NCBI GenBank assembly: GCA_039566865.1
Contig: CM076945.1
Location: 6,685,501-6,749,500 of the forward strand
Length of the DNA stretch: 64,000 bases
Direction: 5' to 3'
From: Aurelia coerulea
Taxonomy: Eukaryota > Cnidaria > Scyphozoa > Semaeostomeae > Ulmaridae
The position numbers and the translations under genes were made by a program. The notes beneath the pieces are model-generated. The model did no database searches and was not told the origin of the DNA. It saw nothing but the letters and a program-made list of their open reading frames with translations. This document shows positions 10,736-21,767 of this stretch, piece by piece; the stretch's first letter is position 1, and each line of letters starts with the position of its first letter.

Positions 10736-11310
10736 ATGCCTAAAATCACGACCACATTTCCCAAAAATTTCTTCTTTACAGCAATGACTTCATCATGTTC
10801 CCATAAACCCCATAAACGAGCACTTCGCATCTTATTAAAAGATTATAGTGCTTCATTTGATGAACTGCTGGCTAGAGACAATGAAAAATCCGTTCATGTT
10901 CAGAACCTGCAGAAACTTATGATTGAAGTTTATAAATCACTCAATCATGAAAACCCTTCTTTCTTATGGGATTTATTCACAAGGAAAGAAATTAATTACA
11001 ACCTGAGAATCAAAGATATTCTCACACTTCCAAAGGCATCAACCTCGTCTTTCGGTACAAATTCGATAGCGTTCAGGGGTAGTATACTTTGGAACGGTAC
11101 ACCTGATGTGATTAAAAGCAGCAATACAGTCTCTGTTTTTGGCAAAAACATAAAGAATTGGGCTGGGGAGGGTTGCAATTGTAAAATTTGTAAATAGTAT
11201 TGCTGTAAATTAGTTTAAGTTAGTTGGTATTTATTAGTTTCTGCCTTCTGGCATAAACTACGTTAGTTTATCCAACTGTAAATAAAGTGATTATTGTTAT
11301 TATTATAAAA
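10736..11310 (+). pseudogene. LINE 3' fragment: RT C-terminal tail and 3' UTR
   Basis: The frame from about 10800 to the stop at 11195-11197 reads KRALRILLKDYSASFDELL, HVQNLQKLMIEVYKS, LILWNGTPD-like boxes and the closing CNCKICK. This is the usual C-terminal region downstream of RT in CR1/L2-like elements. The upstream start is not genuine. An AT-rich 3' UTR ends in a short attattgtt-type tail near 11310. It lies in the intron between the first EGF and the SEA exons. Confidence 0.75.
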
Positions 11311-11706
11311 CGATATAACTGCTATAAATACAGCCTAATGATGTTGTAGACTACCAATTTTTGCTAGTCTAATAATTAAAAGTCATATCTACAAAGTCAT
11401 AGAGTCATGATTGCTGGATAATTCCGCTCATAAATTTCTTCATGATGGTATCACTTTCCATCAGCACCGTCTTTTGCATAGTTTGACATATCTCTTCTAC
11501 ATCTTTCCTGTTATTCATTATCTTTGTAACTTGTTCCTCCAATCGTTTCATTCCACCCCCCAAACACCCAATTATCAACGGCAAGATCTCAACGTCATAT
11601 CCTGGTCTTATATATATTATTTATAATATATATAACATATTATTATATTATAACATATAATATTATATGTGTTATTATAACTATGTGTTATTATTATTAC
11701 TTAACA

Positions 11707-11766
<60 letters not shown>
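11707..11766 (+). repeat. (TTA)n microsatellite
   Basis: About twenty uninterrupted copies of a TTA/ATT triplet inside an AT-rich stretch (11600-11766) of the intron. Confidence 0.95.
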
Positions 11767-12087
11767 GTTTCAGTACGGAATAATTTTGTTATGCTCCCAG
11801 TGATGACAATTTTGCCCTCAAAGGGGATAACAAGAAGTGCTAAAGCAGGTGACAGTCATTGCTGTAAGGCAAATAATTTTGTCTTGATTTTAAGCCTGTT
11901 TTAAACGTTTGTTGATGAGGATTTCTTGAGAGCATCCCTCATTATTTCCTATTATACTTGGATTATACTCTGATTCATCAATTTGTTATCACAATGAGCG
12001 CACATAAGGATTTTCCTGACATTGGGAAAGTGTTCAGGATATTTGTCCACTAGCCATTGCTTAATTCTTCCTTGTATATGTTTTCAG

Positions 12088-12239
12088 AAACTGCAGTGCT
12101 GAATGGAAATATTACAGTCCCATCATACTCATACAACGGACAAACAATTGATAAAAATTCTCCCCAAAGTGTCAAAAATGATTTAAATAATGTCACGTCA
12201 AGTCTGTACACTGGAATTGTATCACAAATCCAGCCAGAG
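12088..12239 (+). CDS. SEA domain, exon 1
   Basis: A 152-bp exon, phase 1 in and phase 0 out, between ttttcag and gtaaaa. It encodes about 50 residues including NGNITVPSYSY, NSPQSVKNDLNNVTSSLY and SQIQPE. Two N-glycosylation sequons (NIT, NVT) are present. The amphipathic helix pattern with S-x-x-Y followed by the continuation in the next exon fits the N-terminal half of a SEA fold. On its own the exon would not be assignable; the assignment rests on the join with the next two exons. Confidence 0.75.
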
Positions 12240-12297
12240 GTAAAAATTTTATATCTTTTTTGTCCATGTTATTACTGCATCAAGTCAAATTTGTAAG

Positions 12298-12450
12298 CAG
12301 TGGCGGACATTTTGGAGGCGAGGGGTTGCGATCGCCCCCTTAATGTTGACAAGAACAAAGATAATTTGTTCGAAAACAATGGAGATAAACAATGCTTTTT
12401 AACTGAAGCAATACCTTCGCCCCCAATATTTAGCAAAGTGTCCACCATTG
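12298..12450. mobile_element. hAT-like MITE with perfect 8-bp target duplication
   Basis: A 153-bp element whose ends (cagtggcggacattttgg and inverse caatggtggacactttgc) pair. It is flanked on both sides by tttgtaag (12290-12297 and 12451-12458). An exact 8-bp duplication is the hAT superfamily hallmark. It sits 58 bp inside the intron after the first SEA exon. A short open frame across it is a by-product. Confidence 0.8.
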
Positions 12451-12458
12451 TTTGTAAG

Positions 12459-13876
12459 GAAGCCGATCGGCAAATCAAGGGAGCCATAGAGGTGTTGCGT
12501 TGTCGTGAATGTCCTTGGAGGAATACTATATACTATATATGATACTATATATGTGATCCTGTGAAGCTGAAAACACTCATCGATTAATCAATACCGTGAA
12601 AATCAATACCGTTCCTCATACGAAAATCGCAAAAATCGATACCCTTCCCGATGGCACGTCTCCGTCCCCAAAATATGTGTAGTGCCCCCCCCCCCCTCTG
12701 GGGTAATTTCCATGTGAAAAAACGTGTTTTGAACAATAGTAGTTTACAAACTATTGATTTTTTAGCCAAAAAATTTTTCTGATTTCATATAGAGTAAGAC
12801 ATAAGAGCTTCCTCGATGTAAAAAAAAAACAAATTTAAGCTGTGCTAGTAATCATTTCTTGTGATTTCTGAGTATGCTCCAAAACCAGGTAGGCTGTACA
12901 AGCACAAATTACCACAATTTAAAAGTCATTTAATGGTTCCTTTGATTATAATGAAATAAAAGGACAAACCCCTCAAGGTTTACAATGTCTAGTATGACTA
13001 ATATAGCCACGGTATACATCTTCTATCATAGGGGTTTGTCCGCGCAGTTCCGAAAACAGATGAAAACGCGACAAAACATCTTTTAGCGCAAATTTGGATG
13101 ATTTTGCGAAATAGGCCAAAAAAAATAATTGCTAGAAAATTGGGCAGTAGTGCAGTTGCCCGAAATTTGCCAGCATGAACATACAAGAACAACTTTTACG
13201 GTCGGTGATTGGACTGAAAACCTTACTTTTTCCGGACCAATGCACCTGTCACACGACCGACGGCCGTGGAAAGAAAAGAGGCAGAAACAACAAGTGGAGG
13301 GAGGGTGCGGCAAAAAACGAACTGCTCTCTTCTTATGCTAACCAGCGTGCCGCTCTGCTGCATTCTCTCGTCTGTGTTGATAGACAACTGATAAACATGC
13401 CAGTATTACTTTTTATATTCCCCTCAAGAACATGCATTCCACGTGCAGCCGACATGCACAAATGCAAGAAGTTACTTTCAACGATATCATCACAAAGATA
13501 AAGATATAAACATGGTCACAAGGGACACAGCCCTATTGACTAAGAAACTAACATCACGTCCCATTAATTGCGATTAAATTTCATTCAATCGCCATTTTAT
13601 GACTTCGTAATAAGTCTGGGGTTAATTTGGTCTTTAATGCACATGAAGAAATTTTCATGATTGGTACTATGATCAACTTTTGATGATTTTTCAAAACGCC
13701 TCACTTATTTTTGTCGCCCGGTATATTCAAATCCACTTAGCTCCGTTCATCCTTTCAAAATTGTTTCCTTTACAGAACTAGGTTTTTATGAGAGAATTTC
13801 CCAAGAAGGACCTGCAATTTTTAGCAGACTTTAGTAGCACAGTATCAATTAACATGAACGTCCAATTTTATTGTAG
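12459..13876. other. Intron stretch with no clear feature
   Basis: AT-rich sequence with tatactatata runs, a C-run at 12677-12690, a spaced inverted pair ggacaaacccct/aggggtttgtcc (12961-13041) and a solitary transposon-like end (ttgtcgcccggta, to 13723). No exon or element could be completed. Confidence 0.4.
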
Positions 13877-13938
13877 CTTCTAAGAAAATTTCAAGCAGAA
13901 AGGTCGAATGTGGACAACGTCATAATAACAAATCTCAG
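13877..13938 (+). CDS. SEA domain, exon 2
   Basis: A 62-bp exon, phase 0 in and phase 2 out, between attgtag and gtaaac. It encodes LLRKFQAERSNVDNVIITNL plus two bases of an arginine codon. The pattern F-x(n)-V-x-V/I leads directly into the G-S strand of the next exon, as expected for the centre of a SEA domain. Confidence 0.8.
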
Positions 13939-14340
13939 GTAAACTGACTTTTTCTCAGATTTTGCTTGCATTTCATTGAATTAAATGCTTCTTAAAAGCC
14001 GTAGACTATGTTCACTGTTTGTGGTACAGGTTAGCCAGGCTTGGTCACGTGATTAATTGCAGCGTATTTTCCCAATTTCTTTTCCTTAAATGACGTAACC
14101 AAAGCTCCGAGTAGGGTATTTGTGTGGTAAGTGGTACAATTGGATGGTAGAAGATTTAACTAGAGCGTTTCAGACAGTTATGGCTTCTCATTTCCCAACT
14201 TTCAGCAAAATTCCCAACTATTACCAACTATGAACTATTCTCCGCCACCTGTGATAATACTTCATGCAGGCTACTTTTATCGTGCCAACTCTTCTTTAAT
14301 CAGCTTCATGTCGATGACTAAATGATCATATATATCGCAG

Positions 14341-14477
14341 GGTTGGCAGTTTAATCGTCGACTTTGAGGTCATCTTCAAGGCACAAATAAATGAGAGTGT
14401 ACAAAGCTTAGAACTGGCTTTCGCTAGGGCAATTAATGGTTCACTACTTGGGACAATTACATTCCTTCAGCTGTCAG
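14341..14477 (+). CDS. SEA domain, exon 3, with GS cleavage-type motif
   Basis: A 137-bp exon, phase 2 in and phase 1 out. Encodes RVGSLIVDFEVIFKAQ, then INESVQSLELAFARAINGSLL. G-S-L-I-V matches the G^S-V-V-V type strand at which SEA domains of membrane mucins self-cleave between G and S (family knowledge; here between 14347 and 14348). Two more sequons (NES, NGS) are present. The final G joins the next exon as aspartate, giving LSDVDEC. Whether cleavage occurs is not shown by sequence. Confidence 0.82.
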
Positions 14478-14519
14478 GTAATGTACAAACGTCAGCATTT
14501 CTTTTCTTCTTCGCTGTTT

Positions 14520-15235
14520 TCCTTTTGTGCATCATGCGTTGCATACTGTTCAGTTCAGTTCATATACCGGGTGACCCAGAAAAAAGTGACCCAATGCAAT
14601 CTGTTATAGAAAAACAATTAAGTGGCAGATTGAAACATTTCAAACGTCGTTCTGTCGCTAAAAGACCAGTCTACATTATGAGTATTTTTCGCAATTTTTT
14701 TGGGCAAGGAATAGTTCCCGAATTAAGGATTTTGAGGAAAAGGGCAGGCTTGAAATTCTCCAAAAGTCGTCAAAAACAAGGGATCGATTTGAAGCCATTT
14801 CAGATCTTCAAAACAATGAGGAGCGTGTTTCACTCTGCCTGAGAATATTTTCAAGTACCTAGGGACTATAAAATTGCTCTGAAGACTTTCAACTGGGTTA
14901 CCTATTCCCAGGTTGAAATGTAACATGCTTCTCGTTGTTTTGAAGATTTCAAATGGCTGTAAATCGATCCCCTGTTTTTTACGACTTTTTGAGGTTTTCA
15001 GGCAAGCCTTTTTCCTCGAAATCCTTAATTTTGTAAACTTACCATGCCGAAAATAATTGCGAAAAATACTCATAGCATAGGCTAGTCTTTCAGCGACAGA
15101 ACAACGTTTGAAGCATTTCAATCGGCCACTTACTTAATTTTCTGTAACAGATTGCGTTGGGTCACTTTTTTCTGGGTCACCCGGTATTTTAAAATTCCTC
15201 TACATACAATATCTCAATAAAAACACTAATTACGT
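14520..15235 (-). mobile_element. LINE 3' end, minus strand, split by fold-back A
   Basis: The left piece ends in (ttcag)n at 14548-14560. The right piece starts ttttaaaattcctctacata at 15187. Joined, they match the minus-strand LINE 3' end at 61343-61400. Only untranslated sequence remains. Confidence 0.55.
14567..15184. mobile_element. TA-flanked fold-back element A (CCGGGTGACCC ends)
   Basis: Long arms of about 265 bp pair from ccgggtgacccagaaaaaag inward, differing by scattered substitutions. TA stands at both borders (14565-14566 and 15185-15186). It split the 3' end of a minus-strand LINE: ttcagttca lies left and ttttaaaattcctctacatac-like sequence lies right, and these are continuous in the copy at 61343. 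Both arms read inward are open and give related basic peptides, probably by chance. Confidence 0.85.
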
Positions 15236-15650
15236 AATGTACTGATCTTATTTGCTTAGGAAGCTCTAGCCCAGACTAGACTTAGTTTCGTTAACGTGCA
15301 TCGATAGTTTTTGTCCAATGATTGTGTTTACGTCGCAGCAAATTTTTACTATCTTCTGAAGATAAGCAGGTACTTAGCAAGCATGTTTTGAAGCCCAGTG
15401 ATTTTAAAGAGAAATAAAAGCCACACATGGGAGGGGTCTGGGTATTCTGTTATTAACCTATTGTATTCAATGATGTCTACGTGTGCGGACATATTGTTTA
15501 GAGGAACGATACCGTGCGAAGGAGTTTTCTTTGTCCTATTATACCAGCTGCGCCAAAATAAACTATGCACGTTTGGCAGGCCACAATAAATCGTACACTG
15601 GACCGATTTTGTAGATTTATGACTTAATCGTTAACAGAAAGCCTGAATTA

Positions 15651-15876
15651 GACTGCGTTCACACGATGCCGGCACATTTTGAAAACGGTGAAAAATGTGA
15701 CGGATAGGCCTTCCGTTCACACGAAAACGGCACATTTTTTGCCGGCAGATTTTGAAAACGGTAGGTTTCGAAACGAAACTCTTTGAAAACGGCATCGTGT
15801 GAATGCTAGCTCAAATTTTGCTACCGTTACATTTGTTACCGTTTTCAAAATGTGCCGGAATCGTGTGAACGCAGTC
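15651..15876. mobile_element. PIF/Harbinger-like MITE nested in element B, TTA duplication
   Basis: A 226-bp fold-back with ends gactgcgttcacacgat. Internal short inverted copies of cacattttgaaaacgg are present. TTA flanks it on both sides (15648-15650, 15877-15879). The other arm of element B and the copy at 54050 show the uninterrupted site, so the insertion and its 3-bp duplication are directly visible. Confidence 0.85.
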
Positions 15877-16308
15877 TTAGATGCTGGGATTTTTGCAATT
15901 TTTTTCATTTTCAGTTCTTAGAGCTAGAAGCGAGTTTCCTAAAATTTTAATTTTCGAAAACACTGAAAACGATCAAAAAACATCGATCCTGTTTTCTAAA
16001 GAATCGATATGAATGGACAAAAAGAGAACTTGTTCGTGGTGATTTGCGATTTAGAAATCGACCAATTGTAATCTGCTGTACGAGAGTTCGTATTAAACCC
16101 CCAAATCCCCCTGAAAACGTTTTCTCTTTGTTCATTCATGTTGAATCTTTTAAAATTTGATCGACGTTTTCTATTCGATTTCAATGTTTTCGAAAATGAA
16201 TACTTTAAAAAACTCGCTTCTAGCTCTAAAATCTGAAAAAGGAAAAGTTAGCAAAATGTCCTTGAATCTAATTCAGGCTTTCTGCTAACGATTAAGTCAT
16301 AAATCTTC

Positions 16309-16594
16309 ATGAATGTCCTCAGTCTAGGAGCCGCTCTGCTCTACATGGTTTCTCGTTGTACCTAGAATGTCTTCTCGTTGTATAGTTTAGTGTCTTTTGG
16401 TGTGGAGTAGTGTGGTGTGGTATTGGGTTCTTTTGTTAGTTAAATTAGATTATTGTTTATATTTATTGTAAGAGTCATTCATAGTGGGGACTAGATGACC
16501 ATGTGTCTTTTCCCGCTATGATTGGCTCAGATTCTTGTATTGTAGTTTATTTTCTTAGAGATTGATATAAAAAAAAATAAATAAAAAAATAAAT
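16309..16594 (+). mobile_element. Retro-insertion with A-rich tail nested in element B
   Basis: 286 bp ending in an aaataaat-type tail, flanked by the direct repeat ataaatcttc on both sides. The matching left arm of element B lacks it. Content resembles a LINE 3' untranslated region; no coding part is left. Confidence 0.7.
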
Positions 16595-17116
16595 AAATCT
16601 TCAAAATTGGTCAAGTGTACAATTTATTATGGCCTGCCAAACGCGCATAGTTTATTTTGGCGCATCCGATAGATTACCTACTTAGCTCCGTTCATTCACT
16701 TTAAGTATCACAGCAAGTTTGTTATTGTCAGCATTTTTCTCTTTCGGTCGCACCATTGGAGTTACACCATTCAAACTCTGAAATGCCTGCAAACTTTCAC
16801 TTTCTCCAGTTCACATGTGCCACAAAGTTTTATCTTCCTATCCGATGCAGTGCAAAGACGCATCCTTTTCCAGAACAGCCACAACCTCTAGTACATTGTA
16901 TAAAGTTTGTCCTTGCCGCGTACGTATCTTTTACCCCCTACAAATTATCCATCGCTATAATAACCCCAGGAAGATAGGGTTCTAAATTCCAAGATTGTTG
17001 GGTTCTAGGCTTCCAAGGTTCCAGGGTTCCAAGTTTCAAATATTTAGGAGGTTCAATGCTGTATCATCATTATAATTATCATCAAATATCATTATGATCA
17101 TATCTTTCCTCACTAG

Positions 17117-17245
17117 ATGTGGATGAATGCTTGAAAGGTTATTGCAGTGCGAATGCGATCTGTACGAATACCCTGTCATCATTCGCATGTACTTGCAAAT
17201 CAGATTATGAGGGTAATGGATTCACGTGTACAAAGAAGGCAACTG
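17117..17245 (+). CDS. Calcium-binding-type EGF exon, membrane-proximal
   Basis: A 129-bp phase 1-1 exon between cactag and gtaagc. Encodes DVDECLKGYCSANAIC, then TNTLSSFACTC and GNGFTC: six cysteines, the D-x-D-E-C calcium start and the C-x-N-x4-F-x-C-x-C hydroxylation motif. It follows the SEA exons and precedes the TM exon, the position of the second EGF in membrane mucins. It is clearly a separate lineage from the array exons. Confidence 0.9.
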
Positions 17246-18620
17246 GTAAGCTTATTTCATTCTTATACTATAGATTATTATATGGCGTTCGAAAATACGG
17301 CTCCTCGGACCGGCAACGGAGCAATTAGATTGGTTCTTGATCGGTCCGTAAAAACCGTATTTTTCGTTCGAAGCAAAAGATTCCTCAAATCAATTCGATG
17401 CATTTTTAAAAGCTAGTGCACGGGCAGAATCAGAATCAAGCAAGGCACTTATTTGCAAGCAACTTGGCACTTGCAGTAGTTTTGCAAAGCGACCAGCACA
17501 TTGGTCTCGGGCGCATGCTCGGTTGTCAGAGAGCATGTGTATTTGATAAATGATAAACGTGCTGGTCGCCAACCAAATCTACTGCAGTGGAGGAGGACGA
17601 CCTTTAGAAGTCACAATACCCACGGTCTCAAGTTTTTCTACCCCCTGCGAGGGTTGTTGAAAAGAACCGACATCCCATGTAATTTGGTCAGATCGTATGG
17701 AAAGGATAATACGACAATGTGAACATCATTTGATCCTCCAAACAAAACATTAGATATGTAACAGAAATCCGATTTCCTGTACTATGTTTAGAATTCAGGT
17801 ATTTTGAAACAAAAGAAAGAATTTCATATTTTTCTGTGATGTATCAGGATTACCTTCTCGTGCATGCTAATTGATAGTTTGGTTTCTTACCAATCGATAG
17901 AATCGGCTGAGGTTTATTTTAAAAATTTCAAGTTATGCGACCATATGGGAAGTTTCAATATTCTTCTATTTTTGACATTCGTGGCATAAGTTTTCGTGGC
18001 GCGAAATATGTTAAAGGAATCAACAAGTATTTAATCAAGAGATTGATCATTTGACTTGAAATGGGTGTAAACAACCAAACCCTGGCCTATTTGTTAGCAT
18101 CGTATTGGATCTCGCAAGGCTCGTTGACAAAGTGGCCTGTTCTTTTTTTCTTTTTTTTAACATCAAATGCACTACCTAATATAAGGCATGGCGATTATAA
18201 ACTAAACATATTTTCCTAAAACTCTTTATATTCTCTTATTGGTTGTCCTTTCTGAATAGCCAGTGCGCTGCTTCAACATTCCTCCTTCAAAGCTTCAAAG
18301 TTAATTGACCGAGACAAGTGGAGGTTTTCTGTAAATAAAACGAAGAGAATTCTACACTCGCTATTGTTCATCTAGCTAAACAATAAACACGCAAGCATGT
18401 GTCGAAATCATCAAATTGAAAGGCTAATCTTAGACTTGCACATGCAGCAGAACATTGGTAACAGTAAAGTGCAAATTACTTGACAGTCGATCTGTCTATT
18501 GCATCTGTCTGACACACGACGGGTAATACAGTTGAATGCAGTAAAGACAAATGCAGCATTTTAAAGCTTTTCCCTTCCAAGAACTTGCGAATTTTGTACT
18601 TTTAAACGAAAAAAATACTT
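17246..18620. other. Intron stretch with no clear feature
   Basis: Apart from a short stretch (aaaatacggctcctcg) shared with 41500 and its inverse near 17350, I see no exon or element here. Confidence 0.4.
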
Positions 18621-19745
18621 CGGTGTTGATACCTTGTTTGCTTATATAGCCTATGCGTTCGAAGCTTACGGCTGTGCTGCGGCAAAGTCTCTTGAAGAAC
18701 CAAGGGTGCCTACCTTGTAGGAAGTGTGTTTATTCCCAGTACTGTAGAGCAATTGGTGTCCTGTGACCCAGTACAGAGAGTGTCCTAGAACCGTACCGTG
18801 ACCCAGAAGTACACAGAGAGGTCAAGATGACGTATGAATAACTTTGTGGTTTCAAATTCCGGTGTTTATGAAACAAGAGATCAACTGTCATACGATCTGG
18901 CCACAGGGAATCAGACAGCGTGATTTTGATTGGTCAACACTAACAGACGTTAGAATTTGAAAAACAGGACTGGGTCATAGGACACCAATTATTACGCTTA
19001 AGGTACCGTGAATAAACACACTTCCTACAAGGTAGGCGCCCTTGGAAGAACTTCAAATTTTACAAAACCGGACTCTGCGAATACTTCAATTTAAAGAGTA
19101 TAAATATCCAACTAACGCACTTCATAAAGAAGCTAACTTTCTTAAACTAACTGACTTATACGAATTAAAAATCTTAAAATTCATGCAACATGTTCATCAT
19201 AACAATTATAAACTTCCAACTGTATTTCAAAATTACTTCGTAACAAATGAAAATTTACATAAATACGACACTCGTCAAAGTAAACATTATAAAATTCATA
19301 AGGCAAACAAAACATGGGGTAACAAAATGATGCGAAACAAAGAGACTGGTTTGTGGAATGCTTTACCTTCCTCACTGAAAAGCATTCAAAACCCAACAAA
19401 GTTCGCAATCAAACTAAAGAAAAGTGTTATTGATCAATACTAACCTGACTGCCATTCAGCTTGGTTAAATAATACAAATTTAAGAAGAAAGAAAGACTGA
19501 TGATAGTCATACATAAGTTAATTCATATGTATTTCAAGTTGCTGTTCTTTATTAATCTTATAGTTATTAATTGTAGTTGTATTGTAGTGGCATATATTGT
19601 AGTCTTTTAAAACTTTATTTTAGCGGTCCAAGCTAGATGAGCTTTGCTTTTCTTGAATCGCGTAGAATACGAATCTTTGACGAAGTTTTTATTTTTGTAG
19701 TAGCTCGTATTTTACAAATGAAATTGAATTGAAATGAATTGAAGC
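18620..19745 (+). pseudogene. LINE 3' fragment (RT tail), split by a MITE
   Basis: Before the MITE the frame reads YIAYAFEAYGCAAAKSLEE; after it, LQILQNRTLRILQFKEYKYP, KYDTRQSKHYKIHKANKTWG and GLWNALPSSLKS, ending in TAA at 19441-19443. This is the C-terminal tail of a CR1/L2-like RT protein. A 3' UTR runs to a ttgaa-type repeat at about 19745. Removing the MITE and one copy of the duplication restores the element's continuity. Confidence 0.8.
18701..19044. mobile_element. MITE with CAAGGGYGCC ends and 7-bp duplication, copy 1
   Basis: 344 bp; the ends (caagggtgcctaccttgta / inverse caagggcgcctaccttgta) pair over about 34 bases. Flanked by gaagaac at 18694-18700 and 19045-19051. It lies in a LINE tail whose reading frame resumes after the duplication. 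A second copy is at 39708. Confidence 0.88.
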
Positions 19746-20009
19746 TTTTGAAGTGATCAATACGTTGTCTAATTATCGGCTCTTGCCCCTACATTAAGAA
19801 AAGCACCCTGTAGAACGTCTGTGCAATAGTCTGGAGGCCATCCCTCCGTCGCACTGTTTGTTATCCTTTCTTTGACCCAAAGCTATCGATCAGCGTTAAA
19901 GTGTGCTATCCCTCTGAATAACTGAATAACCTCCGACTTAATGCATGTTGAACAGCCTCCACCTTACTGAATGTCCTCCAGATTATTGCACAGATGGAAT
20001 GAAGATTAA

Positions 20010-20384
20010 GGCCCCGTTTACACGATACCGTTTTCATTTCATATCGGATTGGGGGTTGTGTTTACACGGAAACTATTTGTCTTGTGCTGCGAAGGACTTC
20101 CTTTGCTTTAACACCCACTGCGCAGTGCGCCAGATGAATAGGAGGCTCGTAGAATTGATAAAGAGGTTCCGTTTTGAGTTGATACCGGATTCGTTTCATG
20201 CCACTTTCAGAGCGTTTTCATTTGAAAACACAAAAACGGTATGAATCATATCGGATTGGTGCGTTCTCGTGTAAACAGGAGGCCAATCCGATATGGAGTG
20301 AAAACGGTCTCGTGTAAACAGAAGGCCAATCCGATATGAAACCAATCCGATATAAAATGAAAACGGTATCGTGTAAACGGGGCC
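20010..20384. mobile_element. PIF/Harbinger-like fold-back (GGCCCCGTTTACACGA ends), TAA duplication
   Basis: 375 bp; both ends read ggccccgtttacacgatacc and inverse, with TAA at 20007-20009 and 20385-20387. Internal subrepeats of ccaatccgatat and aaaacggt occur in both orientations. It lies in the intron between the last EGF and the TM exon. Confidence 0.85.
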
Positions 20385-20523
20385 TAACTGCTGTGGCCCA
20401 GTTTATATATTGTAAATTGATATGACTGCTGAACTAGAAAATCCAAGGATAGTTTTGTTGATTTTCGTAGAATATTGTCCTTCTTGTTGATTTTTAACCT
20501 AACTTTTATCCATTTTCATGCAG

Positions 20524-20626
20524 ACTATCGATGGTTGGCAATTGGACTTTCTATTGGTGCAGTCTGTTTGATCCTGCTGATATTCTTGATATTGTTGATA
20601 TGGAAGAGAAGAAACCGAAGGCCAAA
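20524..20626 (+). CDS. Transmembrane exon
   Basis: A 103-bp exon, phase 1 in and phase 2 out, between catgcag and gtgagc. Encodes DYRW, then about 22 hydrophobic residues (LAIGLSIGAV, then CLILLIFLILLIW), then the basic stop-transfer KRRNRR. This is a standard single-pass type I anchor that places the EGF/SEA part outside the cell. It directly follows the last EGF exon in phase. Confidence 0.88.
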
Positions 20627-21437
20627 GTGAGCCATTTTATAATTCTTCACTTATTCCATATCATTGTTACTTATAAAGGCTGGAAAATTCATCAACTTCC
20701 AAAACAGAGTACTTGTTGTAAACAGAATTTACTGAAATGGTTCTTGTAACTCTACGATTTATACAAAGCTACGGCCTTGAAAAATGGAACCACGTATTTA
20801 ATATACAAGCATACTGGATCTTTGTCAACTAGATACTGTTCACAGCAGGCAGAAACGTGTCATAACAGCGGAAAGACGTAATGCGAAGTTATGCCCAGTT
20901 TTGTTTCAATAAACATCTGCACAACTGTAGCTCCTAATAGTGGCCTTCATTTATGAATACAAAGAATTGTACAACGGGAAACTGTTCTCTGCTGGGTTTG
21001 GGGAAGCACGACAGAAATATGTTTTCTTCTTTTGATTTACGTCATTCAAAATTGATATGTATCACAAGTCAGTTTTTAGTTCACGGAATCAATGTATTGC
21101 TTGCTTTCCCAGCTCGCTTCAATACAGCTATGATTCGACACTTTCTTGTGGTTATCTGTCGTCAGAGATTATTGTTATTTTTCTCCAATATACACCTTTG
21201 TTTATACAATTTTCAAACTTGCATCTCTTAGTTAGAATCATCTTCTTTGTTGTAAGGGAAACCTTTTTAATTCGGTAAAATGTGAAACAAAAAAACACGA
21301 GAAAATTATTATTTTGATATGGGAAGATTTTTGTAAGAAATATCTTGTCACGCGATTTTTCGCATTGAAGATATTTGCATAAAATTTCAAGCCAGCTCAC
21401 GAAATTTGGGAACAATGTAGGTATGCAGGCAGTAGGC
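20627..21437. other. Intron stretch with no clear feature
   Basis: AT-rich sequence; the open frames are short and show no motif I recognise. Confidence 0.4.
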
Positions 21438-21452
21438 TGTCATCGTCATTAT

Positions 21453-21588
<136 letters not shown>

Positions 21589-21767
21589 ATTAATTCGATG
21601 ATGGTCTTCCTAAAAGGAAGACTCCATGTATCATACGTCACTCTTACTTTATTTCAGAGTTTCCTATGGCCCGTGCTCGAAGCTCCATAACTTTTCATGG
21701 AAGAATTCACAAGAGATTTGAAATAAAATCAACAAAAAGTTATCAACTCAGACTGCTGCTTTTAAAG

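Larger units (their letters stand above)
15544..16679. mobile_element. TA-flanked fold-back element B (CCGGNTGCGCC ends) with two nested insertions
   Basis: Arms of about 400 bp pair: gcgccaaaataaactatgc and its inverse, then tttggcaggcca, cgaaaacactgaaa, gaatcgat. TA stands at both borders. The left arm is interrupted by a MITE at 15651-15876 and the right arm by a retro-insertion at 16309-16594. A half copy of the same family lies at 53959-54262. Confidence 0.85.

Noticed and set aside
13175..13501. 108-codon protein
   Set aside because: Lies in the intron between SEA exons and has overlapping open frames on both strands and no recognisable domain.
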